DNA of 6,434 bases, from assembly GCA_002350445.1 (NCBI GenBank), contig DEEV01000004.1:2309-8742 (forward strand). Direction: 5' to 3'. Shown one piece after another: positions 1-6,068 of this stretch. The number at the start of each line of letters is the position of its first letter. The stretch's first letter is position 1. A program made the translations under genes and the position numbers. The stretch is from Treponema sp. UBA2869 (GTDB lineage: Bacteria > Spirochaetota > Spirochaetia > Treponematales > Treponemataceae). Under the pieces are notes generated by a model that was given only the letters and a program-made list of their open reading frames with translations, was not told the DNA's origin and made no database searches.

Positions 1-185
1 GTTGGTCCAATCATCAAAATATTTTTAGGCGCAACTTCATCGCGGATTTCTTCCGGCAATTTGAGTCGGCGGAAGCGGTTACGAAGCGCAACGGCAACGG
101 CACGCTTAGCCTTTTCCTGTCCGATAATATATCCATCAAGTTTTTCAACAATCTGTTTTGGTGTAAGTTCTGTTTTGTTTTCCAT
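1..185 (-). CDS. hslU: ATP-dependent protease ATPase subunit HslU (N-terminal fragment)
   Basis: HslU (ClpY) is the AAA+ hexameric unfoldase that recognises substrates, unfolds them with ATP and threads them into the HslV peptidase chamber in the cytoplasm. Only the first 61 codons are in the window. The translation begins MENKTELTPKQIVEKLDGYI and continues with IIGQEKAKRAVAVALRNR, RRLKLPEEIRDEV and PKNILMIGP, the invariant start of HslU. The last residues lead into the Walker A loop (GPTGVGKT in the family), which lies beyond base 1. The ATG at 185 follows the hslV stop after only three bases, so the two genes are surely co-transcribed and probably translationally coupled. No strong Shine-Dalgarno is visible in the end of hslV. 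The identification is secure; the rest of the gene cannot be judged. Confidence 0.96.
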   Translation of the reverse strand, partial: MENKTELTPKQIVEKLDGYIIGQEKAKRAVAVALRNRFRRLKLPEEIRDEVAPKNILMIGP

Positions 186-188
186 GTG

Positions 189-734
189 CTATTCCAATGT
201 CTCAACAGTCAAATTCTGATTTGTGTAAATACAGATGCTGCCGGCGATATTCAAAGATCTCTCCGCAATTTCCTTAGCACTCAAATCCGAAGAATCAAGA
301 TAAGCAAGGGCCGCAGAATAAGCATAGTTACCGCCGCTTCCAATCGCAATTGCATCGTGCTCAGGCTCAATGACGTTGCCGTCTCCGCTGATCAAAAGAA
401 TCTGTTTTTTATCTGCAACAAGGAGCATTGCTTCAAGCTTTTGCAATGTACGGTCTGTACGCCAGGCCTTTGCAAGCTCGACGGCTGAACGCATAATGTC
501 GCCGTTATATTCCTTTACCTTGGCTTCAAAGCGGTCGAGCAGCGTAAATGCATCTGCAACAGAGCCCGCAAAACCGGTAAGAATCTTTCCGTCATAAATC
601 TTTCGAACTTTGCGAGAATTTCCCTTACAAACTGTCTCGCCCAAAGTACACTGACCATCGCCAGCCATAGCAACCTGTCCGTTTCGGCGCACAGCCAGAA
701 TCGTGGTGCTTCTGATTTTTGTCTTATTTCCCAT
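189..734 (-). CDS. hslV: ATP-dependent protease peptidase subunit HslV
   Basis: HslV (ClpQ) is the proteasome-beta-like threonine peptidase of the HslUV complex, two stacked hexameric rings in the cytoplasm. The 181-residue product has the family length plus a nine-residue N-terminal extension. The catalytic residue is Thr10, in RSTTILAVRRNG (T-T-I in the E. coli mature protein). Asp26 (AGDGQ) and Lys42 (KGNSRK) match the conserved Asp17 and Lys33 of the mature numbering. FAGSVADAFTLL, AVELAKAWRTDR, LEAMLLVAD, the GSGG loop (residues 132-135) and CIYTN are also typical. The extension implies cleavage before Thr10 to expose the nucleophile, unlike E. coli HslV, where only Met is removed. The ATG at 734 is preferred because the next Met (residue 23) lies beyond the active site. 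No Shine-Dalgarno precedes it; see the promoter entry. hslU starts three bases after its stop. Confidence 0.97.
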   Translation of the reverse strand: MGNKTKIRSTTILAVRRNGQVAMAGDGQCTLGETVCKGNSRKVRKIYDGKILTGFAGSVADAFTLLDRFEAKVKEYNGDIMRSAVELAKAWRTDRTLQKLEAMLLVADKKQILLISGDGNVIEPEHDAIAIGSGGNYAYSAALAYLDSSDLSAKEIAERSLNIAGSICIYTNQNLTVETLE

Positions 735-741
735 ACGTTAA

Positions 742-770
742 AATATAATGATTTCTGCACAGTTCGGCAA
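742..770 (-). promoter_or_regulatory. Candidate hslVU promoter, possibly giving a leaderless transcript
   Basis: On the minus strand TTGCCG (770-765) and TATATT (747-742) are separated by exactly 17 bases, a good sigma-70-type arrangement. Transcription would start about seven bases after the -10 box, around 735-734, which is the hslV ATG itself. The absence of a purine-rich Shine-Dalgarno before that ATG fits a leaderless mRNA. The gap from the upstream gene is only 45 bases and holds no terminator, so read-through from the c-di-GMP gene is also possible. Confidence 0.45.
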
Positions 771-779
771 ACAAAAAAA

Positions 780-3700
780 TTACTCGTTTACTTTGAATAC
801 GCCGACAACAAGCTGAGGACCGTCCTGCTCTTCGATAAGGCCGGCGCGCAGACAGACTTTCTGGAAAGAATCACCATAGCGAAGCCTGTAGCACAAGGTA
901 AAGATTTCGCCGTTTTTTGTTTTTTCAAGGAAGTTTTCTTTTGTAAATTCACTAAGCATGTAATCAATATCATCTTTATAAATAATACCGTCAAATTCTT
1001 CGCGGGCATCAGCAAAAAAATCACTACCCTGCGATTTAGCTCCCAAATCAGAAAAAACTCTTTTTGAACTGTATTCAAGATAGCTGCAAGTTTTTGGATC
1101 AACCGTGTAAATTACCAAAAACTCGCCCACAAGTGCTGTAATGCGCTTATAAGTAACAGCTTCCTGCTTAAGACGATTAAGGGCATCTCTCTGCCTTACA
1201 CTTTCATCAATATTGCTTATACCAATAACAATTTGATTTTCATCATGTCCTATTCTAACAGTCTTTAATGCAACATAAACAGGCTCGCCATTTAACATGT
1301 ACCTGTAAGCGCAGTCAAAAGAACCTTTCTGCTGCAGAACTTTTCTGATATTTTCTTTCGTAATGTTTTTAATAAATTCATCCTGATCTTCAGAATAAAT
1401 ATCACTCTTTACATTTCGCCTAATTGCATTAAAAAAGTCTTTTCCTTTTTGCGCAACAGAAAGTTCATTACTGTTTTTGTTTGGCAGATATTCGACAAAA
1501 TCTTCTGTTTCAAGATTAACATAATACAAATCCATAAAATCGGCGGACAAAGCTTCTGCAATATTTGAAAAAGAAATATCAGCTTCGCTCTTTGGTGTTA
1601 CACCAAGAATTGCAAACGCAAAAGCAGAAACTTCAGACAAAGGATTTGAAGCAACTTTTCTGATAAGCACGTGCAAAGTGTCGCCGGTTGTCATTACTTC
1701 GTCAAGGAAAAGAATCTGTCCTTCCCTCTCGCATCGTACAGCGCCGTTTATTAATGCATTTATAACATCATTATTTATTTCAGACACAGCAATTGTCTGC
1801 CTTGCTTTGATAGCGTTCGGATAGTTTTCTGCAAACGTCTTATACGACTGATTACTTCTTATAATTGTAAGATTTTTTCCGTCATACTCAACAACCCCCA
1901 TTGGCTGAGTATTAAAATAGCGGCCAGATTCTCTTGTTTCTCCACTTGAAACAGCTCCAAGGTCGTAAAGATTAATTGAACTTACAGAACTGTTGTATTC
2001 AATTTCTGCCGGATTTTCAAGACCAATCTGAATACCTTTCTCGTAACGATCAAGAATCTGAGTATAAGGAATTGGTTTACCAAAATAATAACCCTGAATT
2101 TTAGTACAGCCAATTTCGGTTAAAAACTCAACCTGCTCCGCAGTTTCAACACCTTCACAGACAGTTTCGGAATTAAGCTTTATAGCAAGCCGCATAAGCT
2201 CTGTCAAAATAATTCTTGATTCAGGCTTAAAATCAAACTGCTTCATAAAGCGCATGTCAAACTTTATAAGATCAAAATGAAGTTCCTGCAAAAGGTTCAG
2301 CGATGAATAACCGCTTCCAAAATCATCCATCCAGACGCTAAAACCAAGCTTCTGAAAGCGCTCAATCTGCTCTTTCATGTAATCAAAATTTGTACCAATT
2401 ACACTTTCTGTAATTTCTATAGTAAGAAGTTCCCGTGCAATGCCCGCAGAATCTACGCGGTTGCAGATTTCTTCTATTACATCACACATTTCAAAATCAA
2501 TTCGCGAAAGATTTATAGACTGCGGAACAACGTAAAGCCCAGCCTGCTTCATCTTTTTAATTTTTTCGATGATGATATCGACCATTCTAAGGTCAACTTT
2601 GTAAATAAGGCGGCTTTCTTCCAGAATAGGAATAAAATCTGCCGGCGAAAGCATTCCCCTTTCCGGGTCAATCCAGCGCACAAGAGCTTCTTCGTCGCAG
2701 ACTTTTCTGTTTGTTGCACGCACAATTGGCTGGTAAAAAGCGGTAATCCAGTTTTCGTTAATGGCTCGGTCAAGATTACTAATAACATACTGTTTGTTTA
2801 ATTCCTGTTCCAGCATGTTATTATCAAAAAAAGTGTAATTAGAACGGTTTTCGTCACGGCTTTTTTCGCAGGCGAATTTTGCCCGGTCGCAGGCAAGAGA
2901 CGTTTCTACCATTCCCATAGATTCAGGATAAATTCCAGCCCTTACATAAAGCGAATTTCCCCTGTTCGCTTTTTTCATTTCTTTAAAAACAACTTCAAGT
3001 TTTTCTTCCAGACCTTCTCTTTCTGCAAAGACTGCAAAAGTGTCCTGACCAAAACGGCTGCAGTTTTCAAGCTCAAAATGATTTTCAAGAATAGATGCAA
3101 AACTCTTTATAAGAGCATCGCCTTCTGCAAAACCATATTTTTTGTTGTAATAGCTTAATCCGTTTAAATTCAAAAAAACAAGCGCAATTTCTACGCCATT
3201 TTGATGCATAGTTCTGCGTTTTTTTTCTGACTTCCGCATAAAACTGTTCATATCCAGCAAACCGGTAAGAAAATCTAAATCGGCTTTTTTTATTGCTTTA
3301 ATATCAGAATTATTTTTAACGGCACCTTCAAACTTTATGCGGCTATGTCTTCCAAAAATTGACTTTTCAGGATTCTTTTCGTAAAAAGCCTGCTTGTCTT
3401 TATACATCCGCTCGTCTGCAAGACGCAAAGCCATTCGAATATTTCGGCATTCTTTTTCTACGCAACCGCCCAGAGAAAAAGAAAGATTTTCATATGACTC
3501 GCTGAATTTCCTGATTTTTTCAATTCGAGAATTAAGTTCTTCTTCCGAAATATTAAGCGAAATAATTGCAAATTCATCACCGCCAGCACGAAATATTTCA
3601 GATTCAGCAAAAACCTTTTTAAGGACAGTGGCCGCGTTTTTAAGAAGATTATCTCCAAAGCTATGACCGTTTGCATCATTAACGTCTTTAAGACCGTTCA

Positions 3701-4760
3701 AATCTGCAAAAAGTGCCGCAACAGAACCTTTTTCGTGCTTTTCGCCGCGGCTTAAACTTTCAACGTAGATATTCATTTCGTTGCGGTTCATAACACCGGT
3801 AAGCAAATCTTTAGAACCCATAAGCCTTAAACGTTCAAGGAGCATATAGTTTCCAAGTTCAGAACCAAGAATGAATGTAGTTACTTCCAGAGTTTCCTTA
3901 ATTTTTATACTTCGCAGGCTGTCGTAGTTAATTGCCCACATATAACCCAAAAGCTGATTTCGGGATTTTAACGGAAAAAGTACAATATTTTTTGCCATTC
4001 CCTGTCGTAAAGATTCATACCAGCCAGGATTACGTTCTTTTACAAACAGCATATCATGTTCATCTTTTACTAAAAGACAGTTGCTGCCAGCAATGGTAGC
4101 TTCCCACGATTCAGCAATGTTATAAAAATCATCATCTATATACTTTTCCATTGGCAAAAGCTTTGTTTCTTTAGAAAAAGCTTCGCATAGAATAGAACAG
4201 CTTCGGTTAGTTTCATCCATAAGAAGAATACAGCAGTGTTCCGCATCACAAATGTCACGTACATCATTGATAATTTCCTTCATGGTTGATTTAAAATCAT
4301 TAGTACCGCGAAGTTTAATACATGTATCCAGAACAGAAGAAGCAATCTCATCCGAAATTCCATTCATACGTTCAGAATCAGATGTAAAATTAAGTTCCAT
4401 TACATAGACACAATACGCAAGATTTTCATCATCAGATTCCAGCGGCAAAAACGTCATATTAAAACGCACTTCCGTTTTATCAGGATGCACACACGAATGA
4501 AGACATTTTTTTTCTACCGCAGACTTAAAGCAGAAATCTTCAAAATTTAAATCTCTCTGAACATAGGTAGTATATTCGACATTCGGAATAAATTTAGTGG
4601 ACAGCATGTGAGCCAAAGGAGAAGGATGTTCAACAGAGTCAATGTAAGGTTTATTACCTGTTACAATACAAAATTTTCTGTGCCCAGTTTTTGCATTTTT
4701 CTCTACAGACATAATACATGCCATAGACGAAAAGCCATTCACAATTGTCTGGAAATCCAT
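780..4760 (-). CDS. PAS/GAF-GGDEF-GGDEF(degenerate)-EAL-PAS cyclic-di-GMP signalling protein
   Basis: A 1326-residue soluble protein with no signal peptide or membrane segment, predicted to make and/or degrade the second messenger cyclic-di-GMP in response to cytosolic cues. Approximate domains are: N-terminal PAS-like (1-125), GAF-like (135-310), GGDEF 1 (315-465), GGDEF 2 (490-645), EAL phosphodiesterase (655-905), then about 400 residues of three PAS-like units (945-1060, 1070-1190, 1205-1322). GGDEF 1 is intact (FADLNGLKDVNDANGHSFGD, GGDEF at 393-397) but has no RxxD inhibitory site before it. GGDEF 2 reads GQDTF (571-575) and is probably non-catalytic. The EAL domain keeps every residue expected for activity: E691 (EALVR), N750, E782 and E785 (EITES), D812-D813 (DDFGSG), K833, E869 (EGVET) and Q889 (QGYYFGKP). 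The start at 4760 has AGAGGG (4773-4768) seven bases upstream. The net direction of the reaction and the ligands cannot be read from sequence. hslV follows 45 bases downstream. Confidence 0.93.
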   Translation of the reverse strand: MDFQTIVNGFSSMACIMSVEKNAKTGHRKFCIVTGNKPYIDSVEHPSPLAHMLSTKFIPNVEYTTYVQRDLNFEDFCFKSAVEKKCLHSCVHPDKTEVRFNMTFLPLESDDENLAYCVYVMELNFTSDSERMNGISDEIASSVLDTCIKLRGTNDFKSTMKEIINDVRDICDAEHCCILLMDETNRSCSILCEAFSKETKLLPMEKYIDDDFYNIAESWEATIAGSNCLLVKDEHDMLFVKERNPGWYESLRQGMAKNIVLFPLKSRNQLLGYMWAINYDSLRSIKIKETLEVTTFILGSELGNYMLLERLRLMGSKDLLTGVMNRNEMNIYVESLSRGEKHEKGSVAALFADLNGLKDVNDANGHSFGDNLLKNAATVLKKVFAESEIFRAGGDEFAIISLNISEEELNSRIEKIRKFSESYENLSFSLGGCVEKECRNIRMALRLADERMYKDKQAFYEKNPEKSIFGRHSRIKFEGAVKNNSDIKAIKKADLDFLTGLLDMNSFMRKSEKKRRTMHQNGVEIALVFLNLNGLSYYNKKYGFAEGDALIKSFASILENHFELENCSRFGQDTFAVFAEREGLEEKLEVVFKEMKKANRGNSLYVRAGIYPESMGMVETSLACDRAKFACEKSRDENRSNYTFFDNNMLEQELNKQYVISNLDRAINENWITAFYQPIVRATNRKVCDEEALVRWIDPERGMLSPADFIPILEESRLIYKVDLRMVDIIIEKIKKMKQAGLYVVPQSINLSRIDFEMCDVIEEICNRVDSAGIARELLTIEITESVIGTNFDYMKEQIERFQKLGFSVWMDDFGSGYSSLNLLQELHFDLIKFDMRFMKQFDFKPESRIILTELMRLAIKLNSETVCEGVETAEQVEFLTEIGCTKIQGYYFGKPIPYTQILDRYEKGIQIGLENPAEIEYNSSVSSINLYDLGAVSSGETRESGRYFNTQPMGVVEYDGKNLTIIRSNQSYKTFAENYPNAIKARQTIAVSEINNDVINALINGAVRCEREGQILFLDEVMTTGDTLHVLIRKVASNPLSEVSAFAFAILGVTPKSEADISFSNIAEALSADFMDLYYVNLETEDFVEYLPNKNSNELSVAQKGKDFFNAIRRNVKSDIYSEDQDEFIKNITKENIRKVLQQKGSFDCAYRYMLNGEPVYVALKTVRIGHDENQIVIGISNIDESVRQRDALNRLKQEAVTYKRITALVGEFLVIYTVDPKTCSYLEYSSKRVFSDLGAKSQGSDFFADAREEFDGIIYKDDIDYMLSEFTKENFLEKTKNGEIFTLCYRLRYGDSFQKVCLRAGLIEEQDGPQLVVGVFKVNE

Positions 4761-4767
4761 AATACAT

Positions 4768-4773
4768 CCCTCT
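4768..4773 (-). promoter_or_regulatory. Ribosome binding site of the c-di-GMP gene
   Basis: The minus strand reads AGAGGG seven bases before the ATG at 4760, a strong Shine-Dalgarno that fixes this start codon for the large GGDEF/EAL protein. Confidence 0.8.
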
Positions 4774-4810
4774 TTTAATGCGCAAAAATTTACGCAATGC
4801 CAACATCATA

Positions 4811-4839
4811 ATTATAAATGAGGATTTTCAAAAAAGAAA
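4811..4839 (-). promoter_or_regulatory. Candidate leftward promoter of the c-di-GMP gene
   Basis: A perfect TATAAT (4816-4811 on the minus strand) would place the transcription start near 4804, giving a leader of about 44 bases. The -35 position is weak (TTTCTT at 4839-4834 with a 17-base spacer). The DNA just upstream, 4830-4870, is very rich in A and T runs, which could act as an UP-type element. This is a motif match only. Confidence 0.4.
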
Positions 4840-4883
4840 ATATTTTTTTTTAGCAAAAAAAATCGCAAAAATTGGTCAAATTT

Positions 4884-4955
4884 GAATATCTCCGCAATTA
4901 TGAATATCTCCGCAATTATGAATATCTCCGCAATTATGAATATCTCCGCAATTAT
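4884..4955 (+). repeat. Four perfect tandem copies of an 18-bp unit upstream of the Rpn gene
   Basis: The unit GAATATCTCCGCAATTAT occurs four times head to tail without a mismatch (4884-4901, 4902-4919, 4920-4937, 4938-4955). It ends 29 bases before the Rpn start codon. The perfect identity suggests recent expansion by slippage or recombination and a copy number that may vary between strains. Each unit carries TATCTCCGC, which resembles an anti-Shine-Dalgarno. The array sits between two divergent genes and could be a protein-binding array, a spacer between promoter elements, or part of the leader RNA. There are no spacers, so it is not CRISPR. Confidence 0.95.
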
Positions 4956-4974
4956 ATAGACAGGGGAGAAAAAC

Positions 4975-4978
4975 GAGG
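4975..4978 (+). promoter_or_regulatory. Ribosome binding site of the full-length Rpn gene
   Basis: GAGG lies six bases before the ATG at 4985. A second purine block, AGGGGAG (4962-4968), is too far upstream to serve that ATG well. The site is clearly weaker than the internal Shine-Dalgarno at 5665-5670. Confidence 0.6.
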
Positions 4979-4984
4979 TTAATT

Positions 4985-5869
4985 ATGGTAAATGAAGTTA
5001 AAGAAACAGTAAATCGTGAATACAAGGACAGACTGTTTAAGTTTATCTTTGGTAAAGACACAGAACAAAGCAAACAATGGCGCCTGCAGCTTTATAACGC
5101 GCTGAACGGCACAAAGATTACTGATGCAGACGAACTTGAAATTAATACCATTGAAAATGTTTTGTTTATTTCGATGCATAATGACGTTTCATTTATTGTA
5201 GATACGGAGATGAATCTGTACGAAGAACAGAGCTCATGGAATCCGAATATGCCGCTAAGAGGGGGCTTTTATTTTTCAATTCTTTATCAAAAGTTTCTTA
5301 CAAAAAATAAAATGACAATTCTCAGTAGCCAGAAGATAATGATTCCACGTCCCAGATTCTTTGTTTTTTATCATGGAAAAAAGACAGAACCGGAAACTTT
5401 GAAATTAAAACTATCAGATTCATTTCTTGGTAAACCAAGGGATGCTGAAGATTTTGAATGGACTGCAACAGTACTCAATCTTCAACCAGATGAAGAAGTT
5501 CCACTTAACAAAAACTGCACTCCACTGTATCATTATACAAAGTTTATCTCTATGATAACTGCAAATATAGTTGCAGGCATGGACAGACAAAAAGCTGTAG
5601 AAAGTGCAGTTGATGAAGCGATAAAAGAAAATCTTCTTGACGACTTTTTTAGAATCAATAAAGCGGAGGTAATTGGTATGTGTATGACAGAATTCGATGA
5701 AGAATTAGCCATTAACACCTGGAGACAGGATGGCCGCACAGAGAAAGCAATTGAAGATGCTCAAAACTTTCTGAAAGAAGGCGACTCTCCCGAAAAAGTT
5801 TCACGTTGCATCGGTCTCCCGCTTGAAAAAGTGCTGGAACTTCAGAAAGGTCTTCTTGTAGAAGCTTAA
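4985..5869 (+). CDS. Rpn-family PD-(D/E)XK nuclease (often annotated as putative transposase)
   Basis: A 294-residue member of the Rpn (recombination-promoting nuclease, COG5464-like) family. E. coli members are DNA nucleases, toxic when free, and have been linked to phage defence; the old label transposase is misleading. YKDRLFKFIFG (13-23) is the usual N-terminal signature. The nuclease core shows D67 in NDVSF, then LYEEQSSWNPNMPLRGGFYFS (78-98), where E80-x-Q82 replaces the E-x-K of classical PD-(D/E)XK enzymes, as is common in this family. RFFVFYHGKK (124-133) and the LKLSD region (142-145) also match. The C-terminal part from about residue 226 is helical and ends in an HTH-like DSPEKVSRCIGLPLEKVLEL segment. 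It appears to be separately translated from Met232 (next entry). No terminal inverted repeats or target duplication flank the gene. It stands alone, with a repeat array before it and a terminator 43 bases after it. Function in this organism is inferred from the family. Confidence 0.88.
   Translation: MVNEVKETVNREYKDRLFKFIFGKDTEQSKQWRLQLYNALNGTKITDADELEINTIENVLFISMHNDVSFIVDTEMNLYEEQSSWNPNMPLRGGFYFSILYQKFLTKNKMTILSSQKIMIPRPRFFVFYHGKKTEPETLKLKLSDSFLGKPRDAEDFEWTATVLNLQPDEEVPLNKNCTPLYHYTKFISMITANIVAGMDRQKAVESAVDEAIKENLLDDFFRINKAEVIGMCMTEFDEELAINTWRQDGRTEKAIEDAQNFLKEGDSPEKVSRCIGLPLEKVLELQKGLLVEA
5665..5670 (+). promoter_or_regulatory. Consensus Shine-Dalgarno inside the Rpn gene
   Basis: GGAGGT, a perfect anti-16S match, lies within codons for K-A-E-V-I-G and ends seven bases before an in-frame ATG at 5678. 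The spacing is optimal and the site is stronger than the one serving the full-length start. A TAGAAT (5650-5655) just upstream could be an internal -10 box, but no -35 match stands at the right distance. Confidence 0.65.
5678..5869 (+). CDS. Putative intragenic antitoxin: separately translated Rpn C-terminal domain (RpnS-like)
   Basis: An in-frame internal open reading frame of 63 residues (MCMTEFDEELAINTWRQDGR onward) that shares its stop with the nuclease gene. In the E. coli Rpn systems the small variable C-terminal domain is made independently from within the gene, dimerises, and blocks the toxic full-length nuclease. Here the same is suggested by the internal GGAGGT at 5665-5670, seven bases before this ATG (Met232 of the long protein). 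A second in-frame ATG lies at 5684 (Met234). The product lacks the nuclease core and is a short, charged, probably all-helical domain ending in an HTH-like segment. Unlike some E. coli members it has no evident run of short amino-acid repeats. Seen: Shine-Dalgarno, spacing and frame. Inferred: independent translation and the antitoxin role. Confidence 0.55.
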   Translation: MCMTEFDEELAINTWRQDGRTEKAIEDAQNFLKEGDSPEKVSRCIGLPLEKVLELQKGLLVEA

Positions 5870-5912
5870 GCAACTAAAACTCCGTAGAATATTTTGCAAA
5901 TTCGCGTTAAAT

Positions 5913-5951
5913 AAAAAACGTCCTGCGAGAAAAAGCAGGACGTTTTTTTTT
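5913..5951 (+). terminator. Bidirectional Rho-independent terminator between convergent genes
   Basis: AACGTCCTGC (5917-5926) pairs perfectly with GCAGGACGTT (5935-5944) across an eight-base loop. Nine T residues follow on the plus strand (5943-5951). Six A residues at 5913-5918 provide a T tract for minus-strand transcripts. It therefore ends the rightward Rpn transcript and very probably also the leftward oadB transcript. Confidence 0.92.
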
Positions 5952-5986
5952 ATCACAAGAGTGAAAAGTCTACAGGCTACATTCCT

Positions 5987-6034
5987 GTTTGCGGTAAAGG
6001 CTATTTTTACAATAGTACTTTCTGGACCGCAAAC
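5987..6034 (-). other. Long interrupted hairpin in the 3' region of oadB
   Basis: Read leftward, GTTTGCGGT (6034-6026) pairs with ACCGCAAAC (5995-5987). Inside it AAAG (6021-6018) pairs with CTTT (5999-5996) and CTATT (6015-6011) with AATAG (6005-6001) around a five-base loop. There is a four-base bulge on one side only. No T tract follows, so it is not itself a standard terminator. It may stabilise the 3' end of the mRNA or be a small repeated element. Confidence 0.6.
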
Positions 6035-6035
6035 A

Positions 6036-6059
6036 TCAGTTCTGCATCCGCAGAACTGA
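6036..6059 (-). other. Ten-base-pair hairpin just after the oadB stop
   Basis: TCAGTTCTGC (6036-6045) and GCAGAACTGA (6050-6059) form a perfect ten-pair stem with a four-base loop. It begins nine bases past the oadB stop codon and only one base from the next hairpin. No T run follows on either strand. A role in mRNA 3'-end protection is plausible but not shown. Confidence 0.65.
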
Positions 6060-6068
6060 CATCATCAA

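Noticed and set aside
186..597. Plus-strand open frames of 100 and 75 codons opposite hslV
   Set aside because: They are antisense shadows of a strongly conserved gene and resemble no known family.
3394..3679. Small frames on both strands within the GGDEF region
   Set aside because: They overlap the conserved GGDEF 1 coding sequence in other frames and show no independent coding signal.
4779..4796. TGCG and CGCA inverted arms in the leader of the c-di-GMP gene as an operator
   Set aside because: Only four bases pair, with a ten-base gap and no extension, which is too weak to call.
4884..4955. CRISPR array
   Set aside because: The copies are directly head to tail with no spacers, and no cas genes are present.
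4876..5073. Minus-strand reading frame of 65 codons with a repeated H-N-C-G-D-I hexapeptide
   Set aside because: The repeat arises because the 18-bp unit is a multiple of three. The frame overlaps the start of the Rpn gene antisense and has no convincing ribosome site or family match.
4985..5869. Insertion sequence with a transposase
   Set aside because: The protein is often labelled a transposase, but it has a PD-(D/E)XK nuclease fold signature, and I see no terminal inverted repeats or target-site duplication around it.
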